Of a stretch of DNA of 64,000 nucleotides, positions 7,543 to 16,151 are shown piece by piece. A program made the translations under genes and the position numbers. Origin of the DNA: Bacteroidales bacterium. GTDB lineage: Bacteria > Bacteroidota > Bacteroidia > Bacteroidales > F082. The notes beneath the pieces were generated by a model, which worked only from the letters and a program-made list of their open reading frames with translations, had not been told where the DNA came from and did not search any database. Numbering within the stretch: position 1 is the first letter of the stretch; every line of letters begins with the position of its first letter. The stretch lies in assembly GCA_024709145.1 (NCBI GenBank), contig JANJXG010000007.1, forward strand, positions 1 to 64,000, read 5' to 3'.

Positions 7543-10500
7543 ATGACTCAGACAAACCTCAAAAAACCCGATTTCCTTTTCGAGATCAGCTGGGAAGTGT
7601 GCAATATGGTTGGCGGCATCTACACCGTCCTTTCAACTAAGGCAGCGATGCAACGCGAAATTTTCGGCGATCATTACATCACTATCGGACCAGATGTGTG
7701 GAAGGAAACGCATAAGAACCCCTATTTTATCGAAGACCAAAGTCTTTTTGCCGAATGGCGGCAGCAGTCGGCCCTCAAAGGATTGAAATTTCGTATAGGC
7801 CGCTGGGCGACAGAAGGGAAACCCATCGCCATCCTGATCGATTTCACACCTCTTTTTCCTGAGAAAGACAAGATTTTTGCCCGTTTCTGGGAGACCTACC
7901 AGCTCGATTCCATTCACGGGCCTTGGGATTATGTGGAGCCGGCCATGTTTGGCTATGCTGCCGGACAAGTGATCGATAGCTTTTGCCGGTATTTCCTGTC
8001 GGGTTACGACCATGTGATTGCCCATTTCCATGAGTGGATGACAGGTAGCGGGGTACTTTACCTCAAAAAATACAGTCCACACATCGCCACCGCCTTTACC
8101 ACTCATGCCACTTTCCTCGGCCGCTCAGTGGCCGGCAACGGTCTCGCCCTATACCGCGACCTGCACACCTTCAACCCAACGGTGATGGCCGGCCGGTTCA
8201 ACATCACAGCCCAGCAGTCGCTCGAAAGCCTTGCTGCCCGTGAAGCCGACGCCTTCACTACCGTAAGTAACATCACTGCCAATGAATGCAGACAGTTTCT
8301 TGGCCGCGATCCCGACGCCATCACCATCAACGGCTTCGATCCGCGCATCGTGGGCGACCTGGCTGCCCTGCCCGAAAAACGCCGTAAAGCCCGCGAACGC
8401 ATGCTCAAGGTGGCTTCCGTGCTCTGCAACACCCAGCTTCCCGACGACACCTTCCTGGTGATCAGCAGCGGACGCTATGAGTTCAAAAACAAGGGCATCG
8501 ACCTCTTCATCGATGCCCTCAAAGCACTCAACGACGATAAAACACATCAAAATCCCATCGTGGGCGTCATCGCAGTGCCCGCCAACAGCGCCGGACCCAA
8601 CAAAAATCTGCGCGACTGCCTTTCACAACCCGACTGCACAGGCCTGCCAACCCAAACCTTTTCGACCCATCACCTCCATGATGCCGCCAACGATGCCGTT
8701 CTCAACAAAATACAGCAGGCTGGTTTCACCAACGACGAACATGCCCGCGTGAAAATCGTGTTTATACCCGTCTACCTCAAAGGTGAAGACGGCATCTTTG
8801 ATTTGAGCTATTATGATTTCCTCACTGCCTTCGACCTCTCAGTGTTCCCTTCTTACTATGAACCATGGGGCTATACACCACTCGAAAGCATCGCCTTCGG
8901 CATCCCGACCATCACCACCAGCCTGGCAGGCTTCGGCATATGGGTAAGGGAATCGGGTCTCGACGGAAAAGCCGTAATCGTTGTAGATCGTCATGAAGGC
9001 AATTATGAGGCTGTTGCTGATTCCATCAGGCAAAATATACAGATATTTGCCGCACTCCCTGCAGAAGCACGGGCTTTGAGAAGCGAAAATGCCTTTGCCA
9101 TTGCCGGCAAGGCCCGCTGGAGCGAACTGATCAGGTATTATTCCGATGCCTGGAACAACGCCCTGACAAAGCTTGATGAAAGAGCAGGAGACATTGAAAT
9201 AAAGCGCTATACAGAAACATTAAGACCCTTAAATTTGGAGAAGCAAGATCAGCCTACCTGGAAAAAAATACTTTTTCAGCCCGTTTATACCAAAGAACTG
9301 TCGAAACTGCGCCAAATGGCACAAAACCTCTGGTGGTCGTGGAACGACGATGCCATTGCCCTGTTCGAGTCGCTCGACCCGGAAGCCTGGCAGGCCGTTG
9401 AACACAATCCCATCCACCTGATGGAGGGGCTGTCGTCGAGACAGATGGAAGCCCTCGAAAAGGACACTGCCTTCGTGGAACGCATCAACAAGGTTTACAA
9501 CCGCTTCCAGGACTACCTTCAGGGCGCATCAGAAAGCAAAGACCCCATTGCTTACTTCAGCATGGAATATGGTCTTCATAAGAGTCTGAAAATCTACTCG
9601 GGAGGTCTGGGTATCCTCGCCGGCGACTACCTTAAGGAAGCCAGCGACTCAGCCGCCAACCTTATCGCTGTGGGACTGCTGTATCGCTATGGCTATTTTC
9701 AGCAGGACATCTCGCTCTTCGGCGACCAGGTGGCAGAATACATCCCCCAGAAGTTTACACACCTCCCGCTCGAACCCGTCAGGGATGAACAAGGCAACTG
9801 GGTCACGGTGAGCCTGGCACTGCCCGGACGCACCGTTGTTGCCAAAGCCTGGAAAGTTGCTGTTGGCCGTGTGCCGCTCTACCTGCTCGATACCGACATC
9901 GAGGAAAATGATTTCAACGACCGCAACATCACGCACCAACTCTATGGCGGCGACAGTGAAATGAGGTTTAAACAGGAAATGGTGCTCGGCATCGGCGGCA
10001 TCAGACTGCTGAGTAAACTCGGTGTCGAACCCACCATCTACCACAGCAACGAGGGTCACTCAGCTTTTATTGGCCTCGAACGCCTCCGCGTGATGATGGA
10101 CGTTCATCAGTTTTCATTTGATCAGGCCAAAGAAATCGTCAGAGGATCAACACTTTTCACCACCCACACCCCTGTACCTGCCGGGCATGATGCTTTTGAA
10201 GAACACCTGCTGCGCACCTATATGCCACACTATGCCGAACGACTTCACATCAGCTGGGATGACTTTGTAAACCTTGGCAGATTCAGACCCAACGACAGCA
10301 GCGAGAAATTCTCCATGAGTGTGCTGGCTGCCAACCTGAGTCAGGAAGTGAACGGGGTGAGCAAAATCCATGGCAGGGTTTCGCGTGAAATGTTTCAGCC
10401 ACTCTATCCGGGCTATTTTGCCGACGAACTGCACGTGGGCTATGTCACCAACGGCGTTCACTTCCCAACATGGACCGATTCGGCAGTGAAAGAACTCTAC

Positions 10501-11784
10501 CACAGTCACCTCGACAAGGATCTTCTCAGCGATCAGGCCAACCCCGACCGTTGGAAAGCCATCCAGGATGTGCCCGATGCCAAAATCTGGGACATCCGCA
10601 AACAACTGAAGGATGAACTCATTGCCTATCTGAAATACCGGATTAAGCTCGACCTCACCAAAAGGCAGGAAAGCCCGAAAATCATCCTCAAGACCATTGA
10701 ATCGATCAACAGCAAGGCACTGATCATCGGCTTTGCCCGTCGATTTGCCACCTATAAAAGAGCCCACCTGCTTTTCACCAACCTCGAAAGGCTGGCCAAA
10801 ATCGTCAACAACCCCGAGAAACAGGTAATCTTTGTCTTTGCCGGAAAAGCTCATCCAAACGACAAAGCCGGACAAGATCTGATCAAGAAAATTGTGGATG
10901 TTTCAAAGATGTCCGACTTTATTGGCAAGGTGATTTTCATCGAAAACTACGACATGGATTTGGGTAAAAAACTCACCAGCAGTTGCGATATCTGGCTTAA
11001 CACGCCTACCCGTCCACTCGAAGCCTCCGGCACCAGCGGCGAAAAAGCTGTGATGAACGGGGTGCTGAACTTCTCCGTTTTGGATGGCTGGTGGGCCGAA
11101 GGCTACAAACCCAATGCCGGATGGGCCATTCAGGAAAAACGCACCTATGCCAATCAACAGTTTCAGGATGAGCTCGATGCCGAAACCATCTACAGCCTGC
11201 TTGAGACAGAAATCGTACCGGCCTATTTCGACCGCAACACCGAAAACGTGCCGGAAAAATGGGTTAAGTTCATCAAGAACAACATCGCGGGTATCGCTCC
11301 TCATTTCACCATGAAACGCATGCTCGACGACTATTTCAGCCGCTATTACAACAAACTCATTGCCCGCTCACGCGAAAATATCGACCACGACTTTCAACCT
11401 GCCAAAGACCTGGCTGCCTGGAAACAAAAGGTCAGAAATGCCTGGGAAAACATCGGGGTGGAAAGCATCAAAGTGCCCGACCCCAATGTGAGACCGCTCG
11501 ATTTTGGTGAAAATTTTGTGGCCGAAATCATTCTCAACACCCCCGGTCTCGACAGCGGCGAGATAGGCATCGAACTCCTTTTTGGACGCAAACTCCACGA
11601 CAAAATCGATGAGATTGTCTTTGTTGAAAAGATGAATATGACTGCATCCGGCGAAGGTTGGGCGCAGTACCACATCAACGTACCGGTGTACAGGGCTGGA
11701 GTTTATGACTACACTTTCCGCATCTATCCGACGCATCCCGCCCTGCCCCACCGTCAGGATTTCCCTTTGCTGAAGTGGCTCTAG
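7543..11784 (+). CDS. Fusion of GT3 glycogen synthase and GT35 alpha-glucan phosphorylase
   Basis: A 1413-residue two-enzyme protein. The N-terminal ~560 residues are a eukaryotic-type GT3 glycogen synthase, with FEISWEVCNMVGGIYTVLS at residues 9-27 and PSYYEPWGYTPLES near residue 433. The C-terminal part is a T. maritima-type maltodextrin/glycogen phosphorylase. It opens with a DUF3417 segment (NLWWSWNDDAIALFE near residue 594), followed by YFSMEYGLHKSLKIYSGGLG and THTPVPAGHDAF. EASGTSGEKAVMNG contains Lys1168, the expected pyridoxal-phosphate lysine. The last ~150 residues form a beta-rich tail. One chain thus holds both the chain-extending and the phosphorolytic enzyme. The architecture is known in Bacteroidota; whether both halves are active is not proven here. 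Confidence 0.92.
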   Translation: MTQTNLKKPDFLFEISWEVCNMVGGIYTVLSTKAAMQREIFGDHYITIGPDVWKETHKNPYFIEDQSLFAEWRQQSALKGLKFRIGRWATEGKPIAILIDFTPLFPEKDKIFARFWETYQLDSIHGPWDYVEPAMFGYAAGQVIDSFCRYFLSGYDHVIAHFHEWMTGSGVLYLKKYSPHIATAFTTHATFLGRSVAGNGLALYRDLHTFNPTVMAGRFNITAQQSLESLAAREADAFTTVSNITANECRQFLGRDPDAITINGFDPRIVGDLAALPEKRRKARERMLKVASVLCNTQLPDDTFLVISSGRYEFKNKGIDLFIDALKALNDDKTHQNPIVGVIAVPANSAGPNKNLRDCLSQPDCTGLPTQTFSTHHLHDAANDAVLNKIQQAGFTNDEHARVKIVFIPVYLKGEDGIFDLSYYDFLTAFDLSVFPSYYEPWGYTPLESIAFGIPTITTSLAGFGIWVRESGLDGKAVIVVDRHEGNYEAVADSIRQNIQIFAALPAEARALRSENAFAIAGKARWSELIRYYSDAWNNALTKLDERAGDIEIKRYTETLRPLNLEKQDQPTWKKILFQPVYTKELSKLRQMAQNLWWSWNDDAIALFESLDPEAWQAVEHNPIHLMEGLSSRQMEALEKDTAFVERINKVYNRFQDYLQGASESKDPIAYFSMEYGLHKSLKIYSGGLGILAGDYLKEASDSAANLIAVGLLYRYGYFQQDISLFGDQVAEYIPQKFTHLPLEPVRDEQGNWVTVSLALPGRTVVAKAWKVAVGRVPLYLLDTDIEENDFNDRNITHQLYGGDSEMRFKQEMVLGIGGIRLLSKLGVEPTIYHSNEGHSAFIGLERLRVMMDVHQFSFDQAKEIVRGSTLFTTHTPVPAGHDAFEEHLLRTYMPHYAERLHISWDDFVNLGRFRPNDSSEKFSMSVLAANLSQEVNGVSKIHGRVSREMFQPLYPGYFADELHVGYVTNGVHFPTWTDSAVKELYHSHLDKDLLSDQANPDRWKAIQDVPDAKIWDIRKQLKDELIAYLKYRIKLDLTKRQESPKIILKTIESINSKALIIGFARRFATYKRAHLLFTNLERLAKIVNNPEKQVIFVFAGKAHPNDKAGQDLIKKIVDVSKMSDFIGKVIFIENYDMDLGKKLTSSCDIWLNTPTRPLEASGTSGEKAVMNGVLNFSVLDGWWAEGYKPNAGWAIQEKRTYANQQFQDELDAETIYSLLETEIVPAYFDRNTENVPEKWVKFIKNNIAGIAPHFTMKRMLDDYFSRYYNKLIARSRENIDHDFQPAKDLAAWKQKVRNAWENIGVESIKVPDPNVRPLDFGENFVAEIILNTPGLDSGEIGIELLFGRKLHDKIDEIVFVEKMNMTASGEGWAQYHINVPVYRAGVYDYTFRIYPTHPALPHRQDFPLLKWL

Positions 11785-11800
11785 AAAAGGATATTAACTA

Positions 11801-11922
11801 GGGCTTGTCTTTAAAGTCCGATGGCTTCGTTTTGTACGTCATTCATGTCAGTCATTTACACTAGTAAACTCCTGATATTCATTCCGCACATACCTAGCCC
11901 TCGAACTTTAAAGATCAAGCAC
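11801..11922 (-). repeat. Palindromic dispersed repeat, copy 2
   Basis: This 122-bp imperfect palindrome is centred at 11861.5. Its arms GGGCTTGTCTTTAAAGT... (11801-11826) and AGCCCTCGAACTTTAAAG... (11896-11922) pair with few mismatches. At the exact centre TTTAC (11855-11859) faces GTAAA (11864-11868). Its reverse complement aligns along its length with 238-363. It lies between the end of the glycogen operon and that operon's terminator, so it would be transcribed as a long RNA hairpin. Confidence 0.8.
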
Positions 11923-11958
11923 CTGACATTATGGACTGACAATAACTAAGATTCTTCA

Positions 11959-11997
11959 GGAGGCTGTAATGTGGACTTTAACAGCCTCCTTTTTTTT
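11959..11997 (+). terminator. Rho-independent terminator of the glycogen operon
   Basis: GGAGGCTGT (11959-11967) and ACAGCCTCC (11981-11989) form a perfect 9-bp stem followed by eight T residues. It lies 175 bases downstream of the fusion gene, beyond the palindromic repeat, and just before the convergent GNAT gene. Confidence 0.88.
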
Positions 11998-12001
11998 ATT
12001 T

Positions 12002-12547
12002 TCAGAATGTCGTGCCGTAAACCCGCTTTCGCATCATCGCCGTGAGCAGGTCAAGATCGCGAAGCGTGACCTCGGGACAAGCCGACATAAGCAGCATTTC
12101 GGGCTGTTTGCCACCCTGCCTGTAGGCAGGCTGACGGTAAGCAACGGGTAAAACCGACAAACCCGAAGACTCATAGAAACGAATGCGCCGGGCAGCCAAT
12201 TCCGTCAAAGGCGGCTCCACCTCCAGCACCACGGGCATTTCAAGACCAGACATGAATGAAAAGAGCAGCTGCGACCCAATGCCCTTCCCACGGCTGTGAG
12301 CGGAGAGTGCAAAATGTTCAATGTAACAATGACCGGCCAGCTCCCACCAGGTCAGCAGGGCAAACAGTGAATCTTCCTGCTGATAATAAGCCTGAATCCG
12401 GAAAAGCGGATCAGCAAAGCGTGCCTTTAAGCTTGCAAGGGGCGGACGCTCTTCTTCCGGAAATGCCTCCTGCAAGAGCGAATAAAACTGGCCAAGCTTT
12501 ACCTCATCGCCGAAAACAGCAGCCTTGTCAAGCACCTTGAAAACCAT
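12002..12547 (-). CDS. GNAT-family N-acetyltransferase
   Basis: A 181-residue protein with a GNAT fold. The acetyl-CoA-binding motif A is visible as HFALSAHSRGKGIGSQLL (about residues 79-96), preceded by a beta strand in FALLTWWELAGHCYIE. The substrate is unknown. It is read convergently with the glycogen operon and ends next to that operon's terminator. The start lies 12 bases after the stop of the GreA/B-like gene on the same strand, so the two are probably one transcript. Confidence 0.82.
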   Translation of the reverse strand: MVFKVLDKAAVFGDEVKLGQFYSLLQEAFPEEERPPLASLKARFADPLFRIQAYYQQEDSLFALLTWWELAGHCYIEHFALSAHSRGKGIGSQLLFSFMSGLEMPVVLEVEPPLTELAARRIRFYESSGLSVLPVAYRQPAYRQGGKQPEMLLMSACPEVTLRDLDLLTAMMRKRVYGTTF

Positions 12548-12559
12548 CGGATAACTGTT

Positions 12560-13012
12560 TCAAATAATTTGCAAAATTGTGTGTTTGACACCACCAAAAC
12601 TAAACACCTCGCCCGTTTTCTTACCCCTCATGACAGCAAACACGGGCACCTGAGCCGAGATAACGGCCACCTCCCCTCCTTCGAAACCTACAATGCCAAG
12701 GCCGGCAGCAATAAAAAAAATGCGTTGATCAGTCACTACCAGGGCTCCCGGCAAGGCCTGTTGTTGGTCTTGCTTCAGAAAAGGCTGTGCGAGAATCCGG
12801 AGGTTGTTTTCGGTGAGGGCGAGCTGCTTTCCCAACATTTCACGCTTGCGGGCCTGTTGGTTCCTGAAACCATCGTACCTGTCCTTGGGTGCACCATAAT
12901 CGGCAGCTTCCTGCTCAGCATCCCTGATAGCCTGCAGTGTTGTTTGGTACACCGCCGTCTGATGACTGATACAGAAGACAACCAGGCGTTTTTTATAGTC
13001 GGGATCTTTCAT
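12560..13012 (-). CDS. Small protein with GreA/GreB C-terminal-like domain
   Basis: A 150-residue protein. The N-terminal half is a charged helical segment (TLQAIRDAEQEAADYGAPKD), and the C-terminal half has the strand pattern of the GreA/GreB FKBP-like domain (GALVVTDQRIFFIAAGLG ... ISAQVPVFAVMRGKKTGEVF). Such proteins are common in Bacteroidota, where they are often mis-annotated as 3-oxoacyl-ACP synthase. By analogy it may bind RNA polymerase, but the acidic coiled-coil tip of true GreA is not evident, so transcript-cleavage activity is doubtful. It is transcribed divergently from the DUF5063 gene. Confidence 0.68.
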   Translation of the reverse strand: MKDPDYKKRLVVFCISHQTAVYQTTLQAIRDAEQEAADYGAPKDRYDGFRNQQARKREMLGKQLALTENNLRILAQPFLKQDQQQALPGALVVTDQRIFFIAAGLGIVGFEGGEVAVISAQVPVFAVMRGKKTGEVFSFGGVKHTILQII

Positions 13013-13030
13013 ATAAACGGTTTTTCAGTC

Positions 13031-13060
13031 TTTGAGCAAAGGCGATTATCATTATTTTTG
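13031..13060 (+). promoter_or_regulatory. Bacteroidota-type promoter of the DUF5063 gene
   Basis: TTTG (13031-13034), an 18-base spacer and TATTTTTG (13053-13060) fit the TTTG/TAnnTTTG pattern. It lies 52 bases before the ATG at 13113, in the divergent gap with the GreA/B-like gene. Confidence 0.65.
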
Positions 13061-13112
13061 CCGGAACATATTTCCGGGCAAATTTAAGCCATTCAACTGA
13101 AAAAAAGCATGT

Positions 13113-13664
13113 ATGACACAGCAAGATCCTACCTTATCGCGGGCCAACCTGGAGCTGGTGACCATTGCCGGCGAATTTTGCAACCTCATCGAAAGCTGTC
13201 ATAACCAGGACAGGCAGACTTTTCTCAAAACACTTCGGTCTTTTGTTCCGCTGCTTTACCTGCGTGGCAGCCTCATTCAGGCAGCAGCTCCTGCCTATCC
13301 TGATGCCAATGAACGATTTGTGACGGAGGAGCAATGGGACGGACTGTTCACCTCGATGCGGGAATTGCTTGCCGACATGGATGAGTTTTTTTATGCAGGC
13401 ATCTCTGAATACGGCGAAGACACCTTGCTCCGCGGAAGCCTTTCGGAACACCTGGCCGACATCTATCAGGATTTAAAAGATTTTATTCTGCTCTTCAAAA
13501 AGCCCTCCCTGGCTTCGCGTGAGAATGCCATCTATGAATGCAGCAACCTCTTTGACGAGCGCTGGGGACAAAGGTTGTCGAATATCCTTCCCATCATACA
13601 CACTTTCAACAGCCGACCCGCTAAAGACACTGACTTTCCGGACGATTTTCCGGATATTTTTTAA
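13113..13664 (+). CDS. DUF5063 domain-containing protein
   Basis: A 183-residue soluble, mainly helical protein that matches the DUF5063 family of Bacteroidota (LELVTIAGEFCNLIE near residues 12-26; LRSFVPLLYLRGSLI near 43-57). It has no signal peptide or membrane segment. In related genomes this family is often near the 3'-5' exonuclease and ribosome-associated genes, but that context is not seen here and no function can be assigned. It converges on the Spy-like gene with three bases between their ends. Confidence 0.75.
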   Translation: MTQQDPTLSRANLELVTIAGEFCNLIESCHNQDRQTFLKTLRSFVPLLYLRGSLIQAAAPAYPDANERFVTEEQWDGLFTSMRELLADMDEFFYAGISEYGEDTLLRGSLSEHLADIYQDLKDFILLFKKPSLASRENAIYECSNLFDERWGQRLSNILPIIHTFNSRPAKDTDFPDDFPDIF

Positions 13665-13667
13665 TTC

Positions 13668-14168
13668 TCAGTACCTTTTGGCCGGTCGGTCGTTGCGCAA
13701 TGGTTTATCCGCACGCTCCTGCCTCATGGCAGCGCGCTGTGCCAATTCCCGCTGAAAGAGCTCTTCAGCCCTGAAATATGCCAGCACCTTGGTAGCAGGT
13801 AAGACTTTCCGGATAGAAGCAACAAACACTTTCCTGGCTTCTAGTGCCTGCTCTGCCTGTTTCAATCTGCTATCGATGAGGGCATTGGCTTTTGTTTCAT
13901 CCATGTTTTCAAGCTGTTCCTTCACCTCCTCAACTTGTTGCCTTCTTTCGCGTTTCTGCGCATCCAGACTGATTTGATATTGATCGTAAAGCGGCCAAAA
14001 CATCCGGGCCTCTTCGGTGGTGAGGTGCATTTGCCGGGTTAAAAAAGCAATTTTGGCGGTTTCGATCTTTTGCTTCTGAGGTCCGCCAAGCGAACGTTCC
14101 TGTGCAATGAGACTGGTTCCTCCGATCGCGAAAACGATCATCCCAAACAATACTAATTTCTTTATCAT
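13668..14168 (-). CDS. Periplasmic Spy/CpxP-like stress protein
   Basis: A 166-residue protein with an N-terminal signal peptide (MIKKLVLFGMIVFAIGGTSLIAQE). The remainder is almost entirely charged helix with LTTEEARMFWPLYDQYQ, similar to the LTxxQ-type helical proteins Spy and CpxP. An upstream in-frame ATG at 14198 would add ten residues and overlap the anti-sigma gene; the ATG at 14168, four bases beyond the anti-sigma stop, gives a better signal peptide. It is the third gene of an ECF sigma operon, so it may be an envelope-stress chaperone or sensor. That role is inferred from position and composition. Confidence 0.7.
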   Translation of the reverse strand: MIKKLVLFGMIVFAIGGTSLIAQERSLGGPQKQKIETAKIAFLTRQMHLTTEEARMFWPLYDQYQISLDAQKRERRQQVEEVKEQLENMDETKANALIDSRLKQAEQALEARKVFVASIRKVLPATKVLAYFRAEELFQRELAQRAAMRQERADKPLRNDRPAKRY

Positions 14169-14172
14169 GGCT

Positions 14173-14613
14173 TTAAAATTCAAATTCTTCTTTTTCAATT
14201 AAATACAAAATAATATCATCCATCTCAATGGCATCTAGCATGCCGGAGAGTGAGCTGTCGTTGCTCTGCCGGATCATTCTGAGGCTGTCCAGAGCCGGAA
14301 GTTTGCCGGCTTCTGGCACCGAAAGCTGCATTTGTTCTTTGGCCATTTCCTGTTTCACCGTATCCGTGGCAACCTGGTTTATTGCCAGCTGAGGCTCCGG
14401 CTTTTGCCGGAAAAAAAGAGCCGTTCCAAGGCCCATCAAAACCAATGCAGAGGCAGCCACAGGCAGAATCACGCGCTTCATACGTCGCTGCTGCCGCATT
14501 CTGGATTCAATCCTCTCCTGCAGACCTGCCTGCATACGTCTGAAATAATCATCCGGAACATCGCCAAAAACATCGGCTGGACCTGGCATTCCTGATCTAG
14601 TTTTCTGATCCAT
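14173..14613 (-). CDS. Putative anti-sigma factor, single membrane span
   Basis: A 146-residue protein reading MDQKTRSGMPGPADVFG at its start. A cytoplasmic N-terminal part (~45 residues) is followed by one membrane span (VILPVAASALVLMGLGTALF) and a short periplasmic domain rich in Glu and Gln. No zinc-binding anti-sigma motif (HxxxCxxC) is visible. The identification rests on position: the start overlaps the end of the ECF sigma gene by 17 bases, typical of translational coupling of sigma and anti-sigma genes. An in-frame Met ten codons upstream (14643) is less likely because it increases the overlap. Confidence 0.65.
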   Translation of the reverse strand: MDQKTRSGMPGPADVFGDVPDDYFRRMQAGLQERIESRMRQQRRMKRVILPVAASALVLMGLGTALFFRQKPEPQLAINQVATDTVKQEMAKEQMQLSVPEAGKLPALDSLRMIRQSNDSSLSGMLDAIEMDDIILYLIEKEEFEF

Positions 14614-15118
14614 TTTCAAAGTTAGTTGAGAGATACGATTCAATTTTTTTTACTGACTGATGGTAAGTGGCTTTTACAGTTCCTTCGGCTAAACCCAGGA
14701 TTTCGGCAATTTCCTTGAATGGCGTTTCGTTGAAATACCGCAACCCAAATATCTTACGCTGCTGCACCGACAGCAGTTTCAAAGCCTGCTGAAGCAAGGC
14801 CGCAGCATCTTCGGTGGCAGGGATGTCGGCTACAGGATCGTTTTTCAGGCTTTCAACCGGTCGAATCCACTGCTTCCAGCGCTGACGGCGTAAAAAACCG
14901 AGGGCTTCGTTGGTGGCGATACGGTAAAGCCAGGTAGAAACAGCTGCACCCGATCTGAACCGAGGAAGTCCAAACCAGGCCTTGATTAGCGTTTCCTGAA
15001 GCACATCATCCGCATCGTCGTGGTTAAGTACGATGGTACGGATGTGAGCATAAAGCATAGGGCTGTAGTCACTTACCATTTGATCAAAGAACGTTTTCAA
15101 GTCGGTTTCGGGTGTCAT
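14597..15118 (-). CDS. ECF-family RNA polymerase sigma factor
   Basis: A 173-residue RpoE-type sigma factor starting MTPETDLKTFF; an in-frame Met six codons upstream (15136) is also possible. Region 2 is visible as DDVLQETLIKAWFGLPRFR and STWLYRIATNEALGFLRR. Region 4 is visible as LLSVQQRKIFGLRYFNETPFKEIAEILGLAEGTVK, split here by the usual helix-turn-helix. It directs RNA polymerase to a small regulon, probably held inactive by the overlapping downstream membrane protein. A strong hairpin lies just upstream, leaving little room for its own promoter. Confidence 0.92.
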   Translation of the reverse strand: MTPETDLKTFFDQMVSDYSPMLYAHIRTIVLNHDDADDVLQETLIKAWFGLPRFRSGAAVSTWLYRIATNEALGFLRRQRWKQWIRPVESLKNDPVADIPATEDAAALLQQALKLLSVQQRKIFGLRYFNETPFKEIAEILGLAEGTVKATYHQSVKKIESYLSTNFENGSEN

Positions 15119-15150
15119 CCTGCTGTGCATCGCCACAAATTAAATTAATG

Positions 15151-15187
15151 CAGCCGGGTTGCCGAAAGACTTCCGGCAACCCGGCTG
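15151..15187 (-). terminator. Strong hairpin between lipoprotein and sigma genes
   Basis: CAGCCGGGTTGCCG (15151-15164) and CGGCAACCCGGCTG (15174-15187) form a perfect 14-bp stem with a 9-base loop. On the minus strand it is followed by an A/T-rich stretch, not a clean T run. It begins 6 bases after the lipoprotein stop. It probably terminates that gene, or acts as an attenuator in front of the sigma operon. Confidence 0.65.
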
Positions 15188-15192
15188 TCACT

Positions 15193-16023
15193 TTATCGCA
15201 AAATGATGGTCGTGCTTTGATCACCAATGGTGAGTGTAGCGAGGTTGTCGCAACTGCCATCACCAAAGTCGAGGGTTCGTTCGGGACGCTCACCAGGTGT
15301 GGTGACAATGGTTCCGCTTACAAACCAGCGGCAGTTGAGTTCACGACGCAGCGGATTGGTTATCACCCTTGTCATGCTCCCTCCCCCGGATGAGGAAGCT
15401 GTTGAGTTGCCCTCAATCAAAAAGACGTCGTCGCGCCAGCCCGGTGTCTCACGACCTTCAATCCAGGTGCGTGTTTTTTCTGAAGCCCAGCTCACAACCC
15501 TGCCATCAGCAACAAAAGTGATGCTGCCCTGAACCTCATGTTGAAACACCATGAGGCCTTGTTCGTTCAGACCCAGATTGGTCATCACTTTGGTACCCTG
15601 AACATGGTTGTCGTTCACAAAATATTGACGGAAGGTGTGGGTGATCACCGCGCCCGGACGGCGATACCTGCCCGTGAATGTGACGATAATCTGACCACGC
15701 CGGTATTTTCCATCGTTGCAGAGGCAGTTTACTTCTCCAAAATCGATGGTCATAACCCTAGGTACAGCCAGGGTGTCAACACTGATCACAGCACAGGGTG
15801 CCAGACGCGGACGGTCGCTCCCGCCATCCTTTAAACCATTAGAAGCAGCATCCCAGGCCTGATCGGCTATCTCCTCTACTTCATCGTAGATATCATCGGC
15901 AGTTGCCAGGTTCACCGATTCTTCAACATCGTTGTCGCTGACCTTCGGCTGTTCATTTTTTTCGCAGGAAGGCAGAAGCAACCATCCCGACAGTAAGAAG
16001 CTCACTAAGAGTGTTTTTTTCAT
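15193..16023 (-). CDS. Uncharacterised lipoprotein
   Basis: A 276-residue exported protein. The N-terminus MKKTLLVSFLLSGWLLLPSC ends in a plausible lipobox with Cys20, so it is likely a lipoprotein. The body is beta-rich with DFGEVNCLCNDGKYRRGQIIVTF in the middle and a near-C-terminal DFGDGSCDNLATLTIGDQS; the DFG...C...G pattern occurs twice. This resembles uncharacterised Bacteroidota lipoproteins whose function I cannot name. It sits upstream of the ECF sigma operon on the same strand but is separated from it by a strong hairpin. Confidence 0.75.
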   Translation of the reverse strand: MKKTLLVSFLLSGWLLLPSCEKNEQPKVSDNDVEESVNLATADDIYDEVEEIADQAWDAASNGLKDGGSDRPRLAPCAVISVDTLAVPRVMTIDFGEVNCLCNDGKYRRGQIIVTFTGRYRRPGAVITHTFRQYFVNDNHVQGTKVMTNLGLNEQGLMVFQHEVQGSITFVADGRVVSWASEKTRTWIEGRETPGWRDDVFLIEGNSTASSSGGGSMTRVITNPLRRELNCRWFVSGTIVTTPGERPERTLDFGDGSCDNLATLTIGDQSTTIILR

Positions 16024-16086
16024 GTTGTCTGATTTTTAATGACAGTCATTGGATGCAAAGTAAATGCAAAAGTTTAGTCGGCAGTT

Positions 16087-16118
16087 AAAAAAAAACCGGA
16101 CAGCACAAAGCTGCCCGG
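16087..16118 (-). terminator. Rho-independent terminator of the blaI-blaR1 operon
   Basis: On the minus strand CCGGGCAGC, a 5-base loop and GCTGTCCGG (16118 down to 16096, one mismatch) are followed by nine T residues. It lies 34 bases after the BlaR1-like stop. Confidence 0.85.
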
Positions 16119-16151
16119 CAAGGATTCAACAACATCAGGTTCAGCAGAAAG

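Noticed and set aside
10147-10875. Minus-strand open frame (242 codons) inside the phosphorylase domain
   Set aside because: Same reason: overlaps catalytic coding sequence on the other strand.
11969-12151. Short plus-strand open frame after the glycogen operon
   Set aside because: It spans the operon terminator and the end of the convergent GNAT gene; no motif or ribosome site.
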